Shown one piece after another: positions 43,981 to 52,839 of a stretch of DNA of 64,000 nucleotides. Below the pieces are notes generated by a model, which was not told where the DNA came from, did not search any database, and worked only from the letters and a program-made list of their open reading frames with translations. Each line of letters opens with the position of its first letter. The stretch's first letter is position 1. The position numbers and the translations under genes are program-made. Where the stretch lies: NCBI GenBank assembly GCA_016350165.1, contig CP066225.1, positions 4,960,001 through 5,024,000 on the forward strand. The letters run 5' to 3'. This stretch comes from Planctomycetota bacterium. GTDB lineage: Bacteria; Planctomycetota; Phycisphaerae; Phycisphaerales; Phycisphaeraceae.

Positions 43981-45609
43981 TTAGATTGTTTCGCAAAGTG
44001 TTTCAGCTTTGGCTTCGATCAGGTGGTACGCAAACGCGTCGGTGAGCGCTTCCCATGATGCGTCGACGATATTTTCGTTGACACCGACGGTTGTGAAGTG
44101 GCGTAATGTTTCTTTGTTTTCATCACGAACTGCAAATTCGATCATGACGCGTACTTTAGCAGCAGTACCTTCGTTTGGATTAACGACACGTACTTTATAG
44201 TCAATGAGTTTCACGTCATTGAGTTGTGGATATGCGTGTTGGAGTGCTTTACGTAATGCGCCGTCGAGTGCGTTAACCGGACCATCACCTTCCGCAACGG
44301 TGTGCTCGAAGTTCTCACCAACCTTGACCTTGACGATAGCTTCAGTCGTAGATGGATTGCCATTGTTTTTCAAGATGACGCAGCGGTAATGATCGAGATG
44401 CCAAAAATCAGGACGTTGGTTCATTGCCTGATAAAGCAGTAATTCGAATGATGCGATTGCAACTTCGAACTGATATCCCTTGTTTTCTAGTACCTGCACA
44501 CGATCAAGAACCTCACGTTGAAGTTCACGGTTGTCCTCAATATTAAATTTCTTGCCAAGCGTTGCAGCGATGTTAGATGCACCAGAAAGTTCGGATACAA
44601 GGATGCGTCGTGAGTTACCGACGGATTCTGGGGTGACATGTTCGTATGAGTGAGCGATTCGCTGGACAGCATGAACGTGCATGCCGCCTTTGTGAGCGAA
44701 TGCACCTGATCCGACGTAAGGTTGACCAGGTACAAGATTCTGGTTTGCAAGCTCATACACATAACGTGAAAGTTCAGTCAGGTGTTGATTAGCATCAGGA
44801 AGCTGAAGTGCATTCATGCCGAGTTTCAGGTTGAGGTTAGCCACGACGGTGATCAGATCGACATTGCCGCAGCGTTCACCGATACCGTTGATGGTGCCTT
44901 GTACTTGCACTGCACCAGCTTTGACGGCCGCGAGTGAGTTAGCGACAGCGAGGCCGCAATCGTTGTGTGTATGGATTGCGAAGTTGGCTTCAGGTAGTTT
45001 TTCTTTGAGAGTTTTGATTGTGGTCAAAACGAATTCAGGCATAGAGCCGCCGTTGGTGTCGCATAAAACCAAACGAGATGCACCACCATCAAGTGCAGCT
45101 TGAAGTGTTTGTAGTGCATATTCAGGATTTGCACGGTAGCCATCGAAGAAGTGTTCTGCATCATAGAAAACATGTTCGACATGATTGTGTGATGAGCAAA
45201 ACTCAACAGAATCTTTGATCATGTCGAGGTTTTCTTGTCGTGAGATCGCGAGAACTTCATCGACGTGAAGGTCCCATGTTTTGCCAACGATTGTGATGAC
45301 AGGTGATTTGGAATCGACAAGTGCGTTCATACCAACATCTTCAGAGGCTTTGATGCCTTTTCGGCGAGTCATGCCGAAGGCGCAAACTTTGGCGTGCTTA
45401 AGATCCAGGTCACGAACCTGCTCAAAATATGCGACATCTTTCGGGTTGGAAAGAGGGTAACCACCTTCAATGTAGTCAAAGCCCAGTTCATCGAGCTTTT
45501 GGGTAATCTTAAGTTTGTCGACAAGTGAGAGGGTAACGCCCTCCCCTTGTGTTCCGTCGCGAAGGGTGGTGTCGTATATTTCGATGCGGCGGTTATTGTC
45601 AGTCGTCAT
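43981..45609 (-). CDS. cimA: Citramalate synthase
   Basis: Condenses pyruvate and acetyl-CoA to (R)-citramalate, giving 2-oxobutyrate for isoleucine without threonine. It is 542 residues. YDTTLRDGTQGEGV is the metal-binding start of the TIM barrel. HTHNDCGLAVANSLAAVKAGAVQVQGTINGIGERCGN is the second signature, and a C-terminal LeuA-type regulatory domain follows. The sequence start (RRIEIYDTTLRDG...LDELGFDYIEGGYPLSNPKD) favours CimA over 2-isopropylmalate synthase. It is preceded by an Ile-rich leader peptide and an attenuator, which supports an isoleucine role. Confidence 0.93.
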   Translation of the reverse strand: MTTDNNRRIEIYDTTLRDGTQGEGVTLSLVDKLKITQKLDELGFDYIEGGYPLSNPKDVAYFEQVRDLDLKHAKVCAFGMTRRKGIKASEDVGMNALVDSKSPVITIVGKTWDLHVDEVLAISRQENLDMIKDSVEFCSSHNHVEHVFYDAEHFFDGYRANPEYALQTLQAALDGGASRLVLCDTNGGSMPEFVLTTIKTLKEKLPEANFAIHTHNDCGLAVANSLAAVKAGAVQVQGTINGIGERCGNVDLITVVANLNLKLGMNALQLPDANQHLTELSRYVYELANQNLVPGQPYVGSGAFAHKGGMHVHAVQRIAHSYEHVTPESVGNSRRILVSELSGASNIAATLGKKFNIEDNRELQREVLDRVQVLENKGYQFEVAIASFELLLYQAMNQRPDFWHLDHYRCVILKNNGNPSTTEAIVKVKVGENFEHTVAEGDGPVNALDGALRKALQHAYPQLNDVKLIDYKVRVVNPNEGTAAKVRVMIEFAVRDENKETLRHFTTVGVNENIVDASWEALTDAFAYHLIEAKAETLCETI

Positions 45610-45651
45610 GGTTCTGCTCTTGTATAAAAGTCAGTGGTTAGCAGGCGTATT

Positions 45652-45675
45652 AAAAAACCCTACCTTTGGGTAGGG
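45652..45675 (-). terminator. Attenuator terminator upstream of cimA
   Basis: On the minus strand CCCTACC (45675-45669) and GGTAGGG (45664-45658) form a 7-bp stem with a four-base loop, followed by six Ts at 45657-45652. It ends 42 bases before the cimA ATG, so transcription must read through it to express cimA. Confidence 0.85.
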
Positions 45676-45724
45676 CTGGTGTGTTTGTAAATTTGAACGA
45701 CAACCGGCCCTACATTGGGTAGGT
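45658..45724 (-). promoter_or_regulatory. Mutually exclusive hairpins of the cimA attenuator
   Basis: Four segments in order on the minus strand. Segment 1 CCTAC (45723-45719) pairs with segment 2 GTAGG (45713-45709). Alternatively segment 2, as GTAGGGC (45713-45707), pairs with segment 3 GCCCTAC (45676-45670), which is the antiterminator. Segment 3 otherwise pairs with segment 4 as the terminator. Segment 1 lies directly after the Ile codons of the leader peptide, and its stop codon lies inside segment 2. This is the arrangement of his/trp/ilv attenuators. Confidence 0.75.
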
Positions 45725-45769
45725 AATAATAATGGCGATAGCGATAATGCTGGCATTAGCAGTTGTCAT
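45710..45769 (-). CDS. Isoleucine-rich leader peptide of cimA
   Basis: A 19-residue peptide, MTTANASIIAIAIIITYPM, ending in TAG. Six of its residues are Ile within an eight-residue stretch (positions 8-15). A ribosome lacking charged tRNA-Ile would stall just upstream of hairpin segment 1, freeing segment 2 to form the antiterminator and allow cimA transcription. With enough Ile the ribosome reaches the stop codon and the terminator forms. No strong ribosome-binding site is visible before the ATG, which is the main weakness. The promoter was not identified. Confidence 0.75.
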   Translation of the reverse strand: MTTANASIIAIAIIITYPM

Positions 45770-46076
45770 AATTCAGATTGTACCGACAGATCATCATGTA
45801 GCAAGTTAGACAATCGCATGCCGGGTTCGCGACTGACGAAAAATGGTGGATTTGAATGAGATATCCACGGAAAAAGGGATGGAATGGTATGAAGTTATGC
45901 GATAGAAGAAATTGACGGGGATGTGGGTTTACTGTCAACCAGAGGCGATCTCATGAAGTAGAACATGGTCGCGTTTGGGTTGTGTGAGGGGTATAATGAT
46001 CCGCGAGAAACGTGTTTTTGAACAATTTAGTTTGAAAAGAGAGCCAACCCGCCTGTGTGAAATGGGTTTGGATGCT

Positions 46077-47216
46077 ATGAACCAAAACGACGACGACCGA
46101 AATGCGGCGGCTGCCCCACGGCCAGACGATTTTGATGCGCTGGTCAGGCCGATTCCTAAATATAGCTGGCTGACTCATTGCACCGCTATTCTTCTATTCA
46201 TCATGACATTCCTATTGGTCAGTGTTGGTGGCAACGTCACTAGTCTTGATCAGGGACTTGCAGTTCCGGACGGCTGGACGACCTTCGGTTACTGGACTCC
46301 GATCGCGCCGCTGAGTGTTTGGTGGGACAATATGGGGTCACGCTGGGAGCATGGCCACAGATTGTTCGGCAACATCGTTGGCCTTCTTAGTATTGCCATG
46401 GTGATACTTTGTTTCTGGAAACAAAGTGAACGTCGTTGGCTAAAATGGGCGAGTGTAACATTTCTAATTATGGTCATCATTCAAGGCGCAATGGGTGTAT
46501 ATCGCGTGACTGAACTTTCAATCGGTTTGGCACTTATACATGGCGTTTTCGGACAAATCATCCTCGGGCTTTGTGTCTTTATGGTCGCCGCAACGGGTAA
46601 AGTTTGGATCGACTTTGTGAAGCGCCGCAAGACTAACCGTGAGTTAGGCTTGAAAGGATTGCGCATGATGGGCGTGATTATGATCCTGCTGCTCCTGATG
46701 CAATTGTTATTGGGGGCAGGTGTACGTCACTCTAAATCAGCACTTGCGATTCCAGACTTCCCGAAAATGTATGGCCAATGGGTTCCTCCACTCAGTCAGG
46801 ATGCAATCACTGTTAAAACAACTGAATTCATGGTGCGTGATTACACAAGCGGCCAAGTTGCGATTCACATTGCTCACCGTCTATTAGCGTTCGGCATTTT
46901 GATCTACGGCATCGTTTTCTTTTTCAAGCTGTTACGCAAAGCGCGTGAGTGGTCAGTCCTGCTTGGGCCGGCATTTACAATGATTAATTTACTTGTTTTA
47001 CAGGTGATTTTAGGTGTCTTGGTTATCTGGTCGGGAGACTATCCAGCCAATGCAACGGTTCATCAAGCAACCGGAGCAGCATTACTAGCAGCATGTGTGT
47101 GGGTTCTGATTCGTATTTATCTCGTTAGCGGTATCGATGTCGTGAAACGAACAAAATTTGTTGAGGATGATAAGCCACAAGCAAATGAAGGTGGGATAGA
47201 AGGGGGCGTGGCATGA
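46077..47216 (+). CDS. ctaA: Heme A synthase (COX15/CtaA)
   Basis: Membrane enzyme that oxidises heme O to heme A for cytochrome oxidase, about 379 residues with eight membrane helices. Conserved His segments are seen: EHGHRLFGNIVG, LIHGVFGQIILG, HIAHRLLAFGI and TVHQATGAALL. The loop DQGLAVPDGWTTFGYW matches the substrate-side loop of the family. The frame is open from 45975, with possible starts at 45993 (GAGGGG upstream) and 46062. A TATAAT at about 45988-45993 argues that the real start is further down. Confidence 0.88.
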   Translation: MNQNDDDRNAAAAPRPDDFDALVRPIPKYSWLTHCTAILLFIMTFLLVSVGGNVTSLDQGLAVPDGWTTFGYWTPIAPLSVWWDNMGSRWEHGHRLFGNIVGLLSIAMVILCFWKQSERRWLKWASVTFLIMVIIQGAMGVYRVTELSIGLALIHGVFGQIILGLCVFMVAATGKVWIDFVKRRKTNRELGLKGLRMMGVIMILLLLMQLLLGAGVRHSKSALAIPDFPKMYGQWVPPLSQDAITVKTTEFMVRDYTSGQVAIHIAHRLLAFGILIYGIVFFFKLLRKAREWSVLLGPAFTMINLLVLQVILGVLVIWSGDYPANATVHQATGAALLAACVWVLIRIYLVSGIDVVKRTKFVEDDKPQANEGGIEGGVA

Positions 47217-48175
47217 GTGTTGTGGGTCATGAAAGTGTTGGGGAGATTGAAAGAATCGAATCAAAGGTTAGACGTCAATCCATTTTTGCAAGGCGAGCTG
47301 ATTTTGTTGAGCTCGCCAAAGTGAAGATCACACGTATGGTGATGATCACTGCTTACATTGGCTATGGTTTTGCAAATGATGCGGGCGTCAGTGTATTTGC
47401 ATGGTGGCTTGAACTTTTTGCGATGTTAATCGGCGTCGCACTAGCGTGCATGAGCGCGAGTGTTCTCAACCAGCTTTGGGAGATGGACACCGATGCATTG
47501 ATGGATCGTACGAAGAATCGTCCGTTGCCGACAAAGCGTATTACTCCAAAAGAAGCACTTGTTTTCGGCCTACTTTTAGGTGTTCTGGGTGTCGGATTGC
47601 TGTGGTATGCTTGTAACATTATTAGTGCACTTCTTTGTTTGGGTACGATCATCAGTTATGTGCTGATCTACACGCCGCTGAAAAGAATCAGCCCGGTCGC
47701 TTTATTGGTTGGTGCAGTTCCAGGAGCGATGCCGCCGGTGATTGGATATGCTGCTGGCTTGAGTGGACATGGTATGGAAGTTTTCACTGGCTCTGGTTTT
47801 GCTGCGTGGAGTATCTTCGGCATCATGTTCGTTTGGCAAGTGCCACATTTTCTCGCGCTGGCTTGGATGTATCGTGACGATTACGCAAAAGCAAATATGC
47901 CAATGCTTCCGGTGATTGATCGTGATGGATCAAGGACATTCATGCAGATTCTTATTGGCTGTTTGACCTTGGTACCCCTCGGTTTGTTACCAACAATGAT
48001 CAAGATCAGTGGCATGATATATTTCTTTGCTGCACTGGGTTGTGGGCTGCTTTTCCTTTGGTATGGCATCAAAGTTGTCAGAGAGCCAAGCTACGAAAGA
48101 GCACGCAGTTTATTCCTTGCATCACTGGTATATTTGCCAGTTGTGCTGTTATTCATGTTGATAGATAAGATGTGA
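47213..48175 (+). CDS. ctaB: Protoheme IX farnesyltransferase (heme O synthase)
   Basis: UbiA-type prenyltransferase that attaches farnesyl to heme B, 320 residues and about eight helices. The Asp-rich substrate motif is NQLWEMDTDALMDRTKNRPLPT. The second motif is in WQVPHFLALAWMYRDDYAKANMPMLPV. Its ATG overlaps the ctaA stop by four bases. Together they make heme A, implying an aa3-type oxidase encoded elsewhere. Confidence 0.94.
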   Translation: MSVVGHESVGEIERIESKVRRQSIFARRADFVELAKVKITRMVMITAYIGYGFANDAGVSVFAWWLELFAMLIGVALACMSASVLNQLWEMDTDALMDRTKNRPLPTKRITPKEALVFGLLLGVLGVGLLWYACNIISALLCLGTIISYVLIYTPLKRISPVALLVGAVPGAMPPVIGYAAGLSGHGMEVFTGSGFAAWSIFGIMFVWQVPHFLALAWMYRDDYAKANMPMLPVIDRDGSRTFMQILIGCLTLVPLGLLPTMIKISGMIYFFAALGCGLLFLWYGIKVVREPSYERARSLFLASLVYLPVVLLFMLIDKM

Positions 48176-48216
48176 TTATGGCAATGTTTGAAGTTCACAA
48201 ACGGAGTGAGGCTGGG

Positions 48217-49236
48217 ATGAATCAACAGTCAATACAACAGGATGTCGCTATCAAAGTTCGCGATCTATCGCACTGGTATTCGGTTGGTAAAAAGAAGGAT
48301 AATCAAAAAGTCGAAGCGCTGAAGAACGTTAGTTTTGAAGTGAAATTTGGTGAAGTCTTCGGTATCCTCGGCCCAAACGGTGGTGGTAAAACAACACTAT
48401 TTAAAATCCTTTCAACTTTATTGCATGCCAATAGTACCAGTCAGGCTCATGCTGAAATTGATGGTAAATCAATCACTTCACAAGCAGCAGCTGTACGCGA
48501 AGCTTTAGGTGTTGTCTTTCAAAGCCCATCACTTGATGGGAAGCTAACGGCAAAAGAAAACCTGCTACACAACGGCCATCTATACGGCTTGAGTGGTCCC
48601 GATCTGGATACACGTGTTGATGCATTACTGAAAAGATTCCAACTGATTGATCGGCAAAATGATCTTGTCGAGCAATTCAGCGGCGGCATGAAACGCAAAA
48701 TCGAAGTGGCAAAATCAATCTTGCATGAACCTCGTGTTTTGATTTTAGATGAGCCAACAACTGGCCTTGACCCCGCATCAAGACGTGATCTTTGGCTTAC
48801 CATTCATGAACTCGTCCAAAAGAACAGCATGACTGTTGCGTTGACCACACATCTTATGGAAGAAGCTGAGAAATGTGATCGGCTAGCCATTTTATCCAAA
48901 GGTGAACTCGTCGGCATAGGAACGCCAAGTGAACTGAAAGGTTTAATCGGTGGCGATGTCATCTCAGTTGTGCCAGAAGATCAACAACACAAAAATTCAG
49001 CACAAGAATTAGCTGAGAATATTCGTTCAAACTTTAATGGTTGGGATGATGGCGGCGAACCAAAAATAGTGGATGGCATTGTTCGATGTGAACATAAAAA
49101 TGGTGCTGAAATGGTTGCGAAAATTAGCGGCGCATATTCAACACAAATCAAAAGTATTACAGTTGGGCAGCCAACGCTTGAAGATGTATTCGTACATCTC
49201 ACGGGTGATAAATTCAGCAACAATCATTCTGAATAA
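48217..49236 (+). CDS. ABC transporter ATP-binding protein
   Basis: ABC-2 type ATPase of about 339 residues. Walker A is GPNGGGKTT, the signature is FSGGMKRKIEVAKSI, Walker B is VLILDEPTTGLDP and the H-loop is LTTHLMEEAEKC. A C-terminal extension of about 90 residues ends the protein. It is close behind ctaB and in the same transcript. The partner permease normally found next is not there; the next gene is on the other strand. Starts at 48178 and 48184 are also possible; 48217 has GGAG and GAGG sites upstream. Confidence 0.88.
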   Translation: MNQQSIQQDVAIKVRDLSHWYSVGKKKDNQKVEALKNVSFEVKFGEVFGILGPNGGGKTTLFKILSTLLHANSTSQAHAEIDGKSITSQAAAVREALGVVFQSPSLDGKLTAKENLLHNGHLYGLSGPDLDTRVDALLKRFQLIDRQNDLVEQFSGGMKRKIEVAKSILHEPRVLILDEPTTGLDPASRRDLWLTIHELVQKNSMTVALTTHLMEEAEKCDRLAILSKGELVGIGTPSELKGLIGGDVISVVPEDQQHKNSAQELAENIRSNFNGWDDGGEPKIVDGIVRCEHKNGAEMVAKISGAYSTQIKSITVGQPTLEDVFVHLTGDKFSNNHSE

Positions 49237-49240
49237 CCAG

Positions 49241-49270
49241 CAAAAAAGCGAGTAAAAACTCGCTTTTCTT
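49241..49270. terminator. Bidirectional terminator
   Basis: AAAAAAGCGAGT-AAAA-ACTCGCTTTTCTTTT lies between convergent genes. Confidence 0.85.
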
Positions 49271-49272
49271 TT

Positions 49273-51105
49273 CTATTGATTGTTCGTGTCAGATATTGGC
49301 TTATCCTGAGGTGGTGGGTAATGCACATAAAGTGTATTGGGCCGGCGCTTATCTTGTTTGAATTCTAACACAGCTTTCCAGCCAAACTGCTCCATAAGTG
49401 CTTTCATGATCTGATCATCATCAGTAATCATGTATGTCTTATTCGTGAGCGATTTCGTGAACTGCTGAATATCTGAGATATTCACACGCGGAATGATGCG
49501 CTGCGTATAAATCAAAAATTCTTCATTCACATCATCTGTTTTACCTGTTTGATAAAGCACGTACATCGGTGAATCGCCAATAATTGAATCAACCTGCTCC
49601 GCTTCAACACGAATTGGGTGATCCCGATCCGGTGATGCAGAATAAGATGACCAGATCATCGTCGATGCAACTAAGAACCACGCGGTTGCAAGATAAAATG
49701 CTTTCATAGGATTTTTAAATGCAACATGAGTGCGATATCCCAAAATCGTGATTGCAATCAAAGTAATGCCACCAATCAATGGGAACGTGAGTGGTGCTGG
49801 TCCAAGAATAAACTTGGGTTCAGGTGCATTGATAATATCGCCACTAAACGATGAAGCCGCTGCAAAATGGTCGCGAAATTGAATTGCAATCAATGCTAAC
49901 GTTGCAACGCCAAACCCAATCCATTGCGGATGGATCATGAAATCCCCGCCCGGATCACGTTTCCCGTTTTTAGCCAGTGAAACATGCCAACGTAATAACT
50001 GTGCAATAAGCAGGCCCATCGCAGGAATGATCGGTAAGATATATCTTTGTTGCTTTGCACCCGGTATCGACAAAATCACAAACAGCAAAATAAACCAAAG
50101 CCAAGGCAGTAAAAGTTTGCGACGATCTATTCCCCCTGCTCTTACGAATGGATGGAACAACGACCCAAAGAAAAACACTGGCCACGGTAAAACAAGACCT
50201 AAAAGTGCAAAATAGTAAAACGGTGTTTGAAATTCTGTACGCGATGCTTTGTACTCACCTAACCATGTGTTATAGGCTTGCGGATAATACTTCAGAGCAT
50301 ATATAAACCAAGGTGCTGCGATAACGGCTGCTATAACAATCGAGGCGATTGCAAGCATAGATGAACGCAATCTTCTTTCTGGTGTCAGAATAATCACCGC
50401 AATCATTGGTGCGTATGACCACAATAAGCCAAGTGGCCAACCTTTTGTCAATACTGCTGCAGCAGCAAAGATCCCCGACAGAATGGTCAGCACAACTGCA
50501 CTTACAATCTGTGGCTTCGGTCGAAATGGTTTTATCGCTGCAATCATTGATGCTACAGATAAAGCAGCGAATGCAGCCAAATCAATATCATACGAAGCGA
50601 TACGTGCCTGTTTTTGGAAGAACCACATTGTTCCCGTTGCAAGTGCAGCAATAATTGCAAACTTATGATCACCGAGATTCAATCCGATCCAAAATACTGT
50701 GCCCAATAGAACAAGACCAAATGCTACCGCGACAAGTCTTGATCGATAGATAATATCTGCAGGAGTTGAATCGTCCGTGTTCGGTGTCAACCCCGTATAA
50801 GCAATCAAATCAAGCCAAACAGCCATCGGCGGTTTCTGAAAACGAGGCATTGAGTTTCGCGTTGGAATTAAATATGCATCTGGCTCAGCTGGAATCAAAT
50901 CAGTTCCATGCATTCGCAGCCAAGTTTCTTGTGCTGAGAGAACCGTGATATTTTCCATCGTGCGATTAGAGTCAGCTCGCGATAGCGACATCAACAGCGG
51001 AACTAGGCAGACCAGCAAAATCAAAAATAACGATCCAATGATCGGCAACGTTTTGCCTGACTTCTCTTCGCCAGCTAAGAAACTATAAATCGGTGATTCA
51101 TTCAT
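49273..51105 (-). CDS. ArnT/GT39-like membrane glycosyltransferase
   Basis: Polytopic membrane protein of 610 residues resembling the dolichyl-phosphate-mannose/ArnT glycosyltransferase superfamily. The first extracytoplasmic loop contains ENITVLSAQETWLRMHGTDLIP and FQKPPMAVWLDLIAY, with the acidic/KPP pattern typical of ArnT. About 11-12 hydrophobic helices follow. The C-terminal soluble part includes DSIIGDSPMYVLYQTGKTDDVNEEFLIY. The substrate is unknown; lipid A or a glycan are guesses. ATG 51105 is preferred over 51129. Confidence 0.8.
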   Translation of the reverse strand: MNESPIYSFLAGEEKSGKTLPIIGSLFLILLVCLVPLLMSLSRADSNRTMENITVLSAQETWLRMHGTDLIPAEPDAYLIPTRNSMPRFQKPPMAVWLDLIAYTGLTPNTDDSTPADIIYRSRLVAVAFGLVLLGTVFWIGLNLGDHKFAIIAALATGTMWFFQKQARIASYDIDLAAFAALSVASMIAAIKPFRPKPQIVSAVVLTILSGIFAAAAVLTKGWPLGLLWSYAPMIAVIILTPERRLRSSMLAIASIVIAAVIAAPWFIYALKYYPQAYNTWLGEYKASRTEFQTPFYYFALLGLVLPWPVFFFGSLFHPFVRAGGIDRRKLLLPWLWFILLFVILSIPGAKQQRYILPIIPAMGLLIAQLLRWHVSLAKNGKRDPGGDFMIHPQWIGFGVATLALIAIQFRDHFAAASSFSGDIINAPEPKFILGPAPLTFPLIGGITLIAITILGYRTHVAFKNPMKAFYLATAWFLVASTMIWSSYSASPDRDHPIRVEAEQVDSIIGDSPMYVLYQTGKTDDVNEEFLIYTQRIIPRVNISDIQQFTKSLTNKTYMITDDDQIMKALMEQFGWKAVLEFKQDKRRPNTLYVHYPPPQDKPISDTNNQ

Positions 51106-51190
51106 TAAGTCATATTGTCGGACACACAAGACAACGTGACAAGTTGGGGATTAATGCCAGCTTCAAGGCCATCATTTTCCGAGCATTATT

Positions 51191-52639
51191 ATGATTCAGA
51201 TGAATCTGACCCATGCACAAAAGGCGAAAACGGTTATGATTGGTGCGATGTACAGGCAAGGCAGAAAACTCGATTTTTCGCCCAATATTCAGTCCATGAT
51301 CCAACATTGGCCTGCTAATCATCGTCTGCTCTCTCTCTGCTCAGGCCGATATAACCAGCAATGGGCTCGATACTGCATCCTCTCATCCTCAAATGATGGC
51401 TGGATATTTCTCGAAGACGATCAAGGCCAAGGACGCAATATTCACATCAGAGGCAACAGCGTCATCGACCTGCCCACCTCAGATCCTTTTGATGGCTTGC
51501 GATTCGTTCAAAATGACCCTGAACACGAGCAACACCTTTGGCTCGGTTATCTCAGTTATGACATGGGGCGGTGGGTCGAAGTTTTACCCCAAAATACAAA
51601 ACGTGATCGTGGCTGGGAAGTGGGTGTCATGCACGCATGTGAAGGCTGGCTTGTCTATGACATGGCTGATCAATCATGGCAAGCTTGCGGTGCGTGGGCG
51701 AATACTTTGCCCGATTGGCTTACTCAGGTTTTTGATTCTGCATCAAATCAATCCACTTCATCATATGATCTGCATTACACGATCAGTGATTTTGTTGGTG
51801 AAGTCGATAGTCAGACACATGAGCAGAATGTACAAAAAACACTCGACTATATTTCGGCTGGGGATATCTTTGAAGCCAACATTGCACAGCGTTTCTCCGC
51901 GTCATTCAGTGGCGGTCACATGGCTACACGCGGTCTTTTCTTAGATATGTTGAACGTGTCACCCAGTTGGTATGCAGGTTACATGGAGTGCCTCACATAC
52001 GATGGTGCTGAACGTATTCTCGCCAGCATATCCCCTGAACTGTTTCTTGAGGTCGATCAACATAACCACGTTGTTACGCGTCCTATTAAAGGTACACGTC
52101 CTGCGCATGTCGATCCACAAGAACTTCTCGATAGTGTAAAAGATTGGGCGGAACTCAACATGGTGGTTGATATGATGCGCAATGATCTTGGTCGCGTGTG
52201 TGCCTATCGCACGGTTAGGGTTATACAAGAACGCATCATCGAGTCACACCCAACCATTCATCACGGCGTCGCCACGATCGAAGGAACTCTGAAAAAAGAT
52301 AAAGATCTTTACGATTTATTACGCTCTGCGATGCCCGGAGGCTCAATCACTGGTGCTCCCAAAGTCAGAGCGATGGAGATTATTGAAGAGCTAGAAAGTG
52401 TCAGGCGAGGCCCTTACACCGGCGGCATTGGTTTGATTTATCAGAATCAAATGTTGATGAATATCGCGATCAGGACTGCTGCCATTGAGATGGACGCAAA
52501 TGGTAGCGGTGTACTGGATTACTCAGTCGGCGGCGGGATCGTGGCGGACAGTGTGCCTCGTGAAGAATTTGATGAAACGCTTGATAAGATGGCTGCGATG
52601 AAAAGAGCTATAAAACAAGGGCATTATCGGCAATACTGA
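51191..52639 (+). CDS. pabB: Aminodeoxychorismate synthase component I
   Basis: Converts chorismate to 4-amino-4-deoxychorismate for folate, 482 residues. The chorismate-binding domain has YISAGDIFEANIAQRFSA, TRPIKGTRPA, ELNMVVDMMRNDLGRV and AMPGGSITGAPKVRAMEIIEELE. These also match anthranilate synthase component I; the PIKGTRP form with its Lys favours PabB. A partner PabA/TrpG is not adjacent. The N-terminal start is uncertain. Confidence 0.88.
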   Translation: MIQMNLTHAQKAKTVMIGAMYRQGRKLDFSPNIQSMIQHWPANHRLLSLCSGRYNQQWARYCILSSSNDGWIFLEDDQGQGRNIHIRGNSVIDLPTSDPFDGLRFVQNDPEHEQHLWLGYLSYDMGRWVEVLPQNTKRDRGWEVGVMHACEGWLVYDMADQSWQACGAWANTLPDWLTQVFDSASNQSTSSYDLHYTISDFVGEVDSQTHEQNVQKTLDYISAGDIFEANIAQRFSASFSGGHMATRGLFLDMLNVSPSWYAGYMECLTYDGAERILASISPELFLEVDQHNHVVTRPIKGTRPAHVDPQELLDSVKDWAELNMVVDMMRNDLGRVCAYRTVRVIQERIIESHPTIHHGVATIEGTLKKDKDLYDLLRSAMPGGSITGAPKVRAMEIIEELESVRRGPYTGGIGLIYQNQMLMNIAIRTAAIEMDANGSGVLDYSVGGGIVADSVPREEFDETLDKMAAMKRAIKQGHYRQY

Positions 52640-52839
52640 ATAATCAACTCTCATTGCTTGATTAACTTCACTAAATCACATCTGTATTTTTCAGTCAATA
52701 TGAATATCGCACGTGTTTTTACATGTTTGGTCGATGTGATAGGTGGAGATCACCAAAGATGGGGGATATGGTTGAATGTCATAGGTAGGCTCCATTTTTG
52801 AGTCATCAATATGCTTTTCTACAGGGTACGGGATACGTT

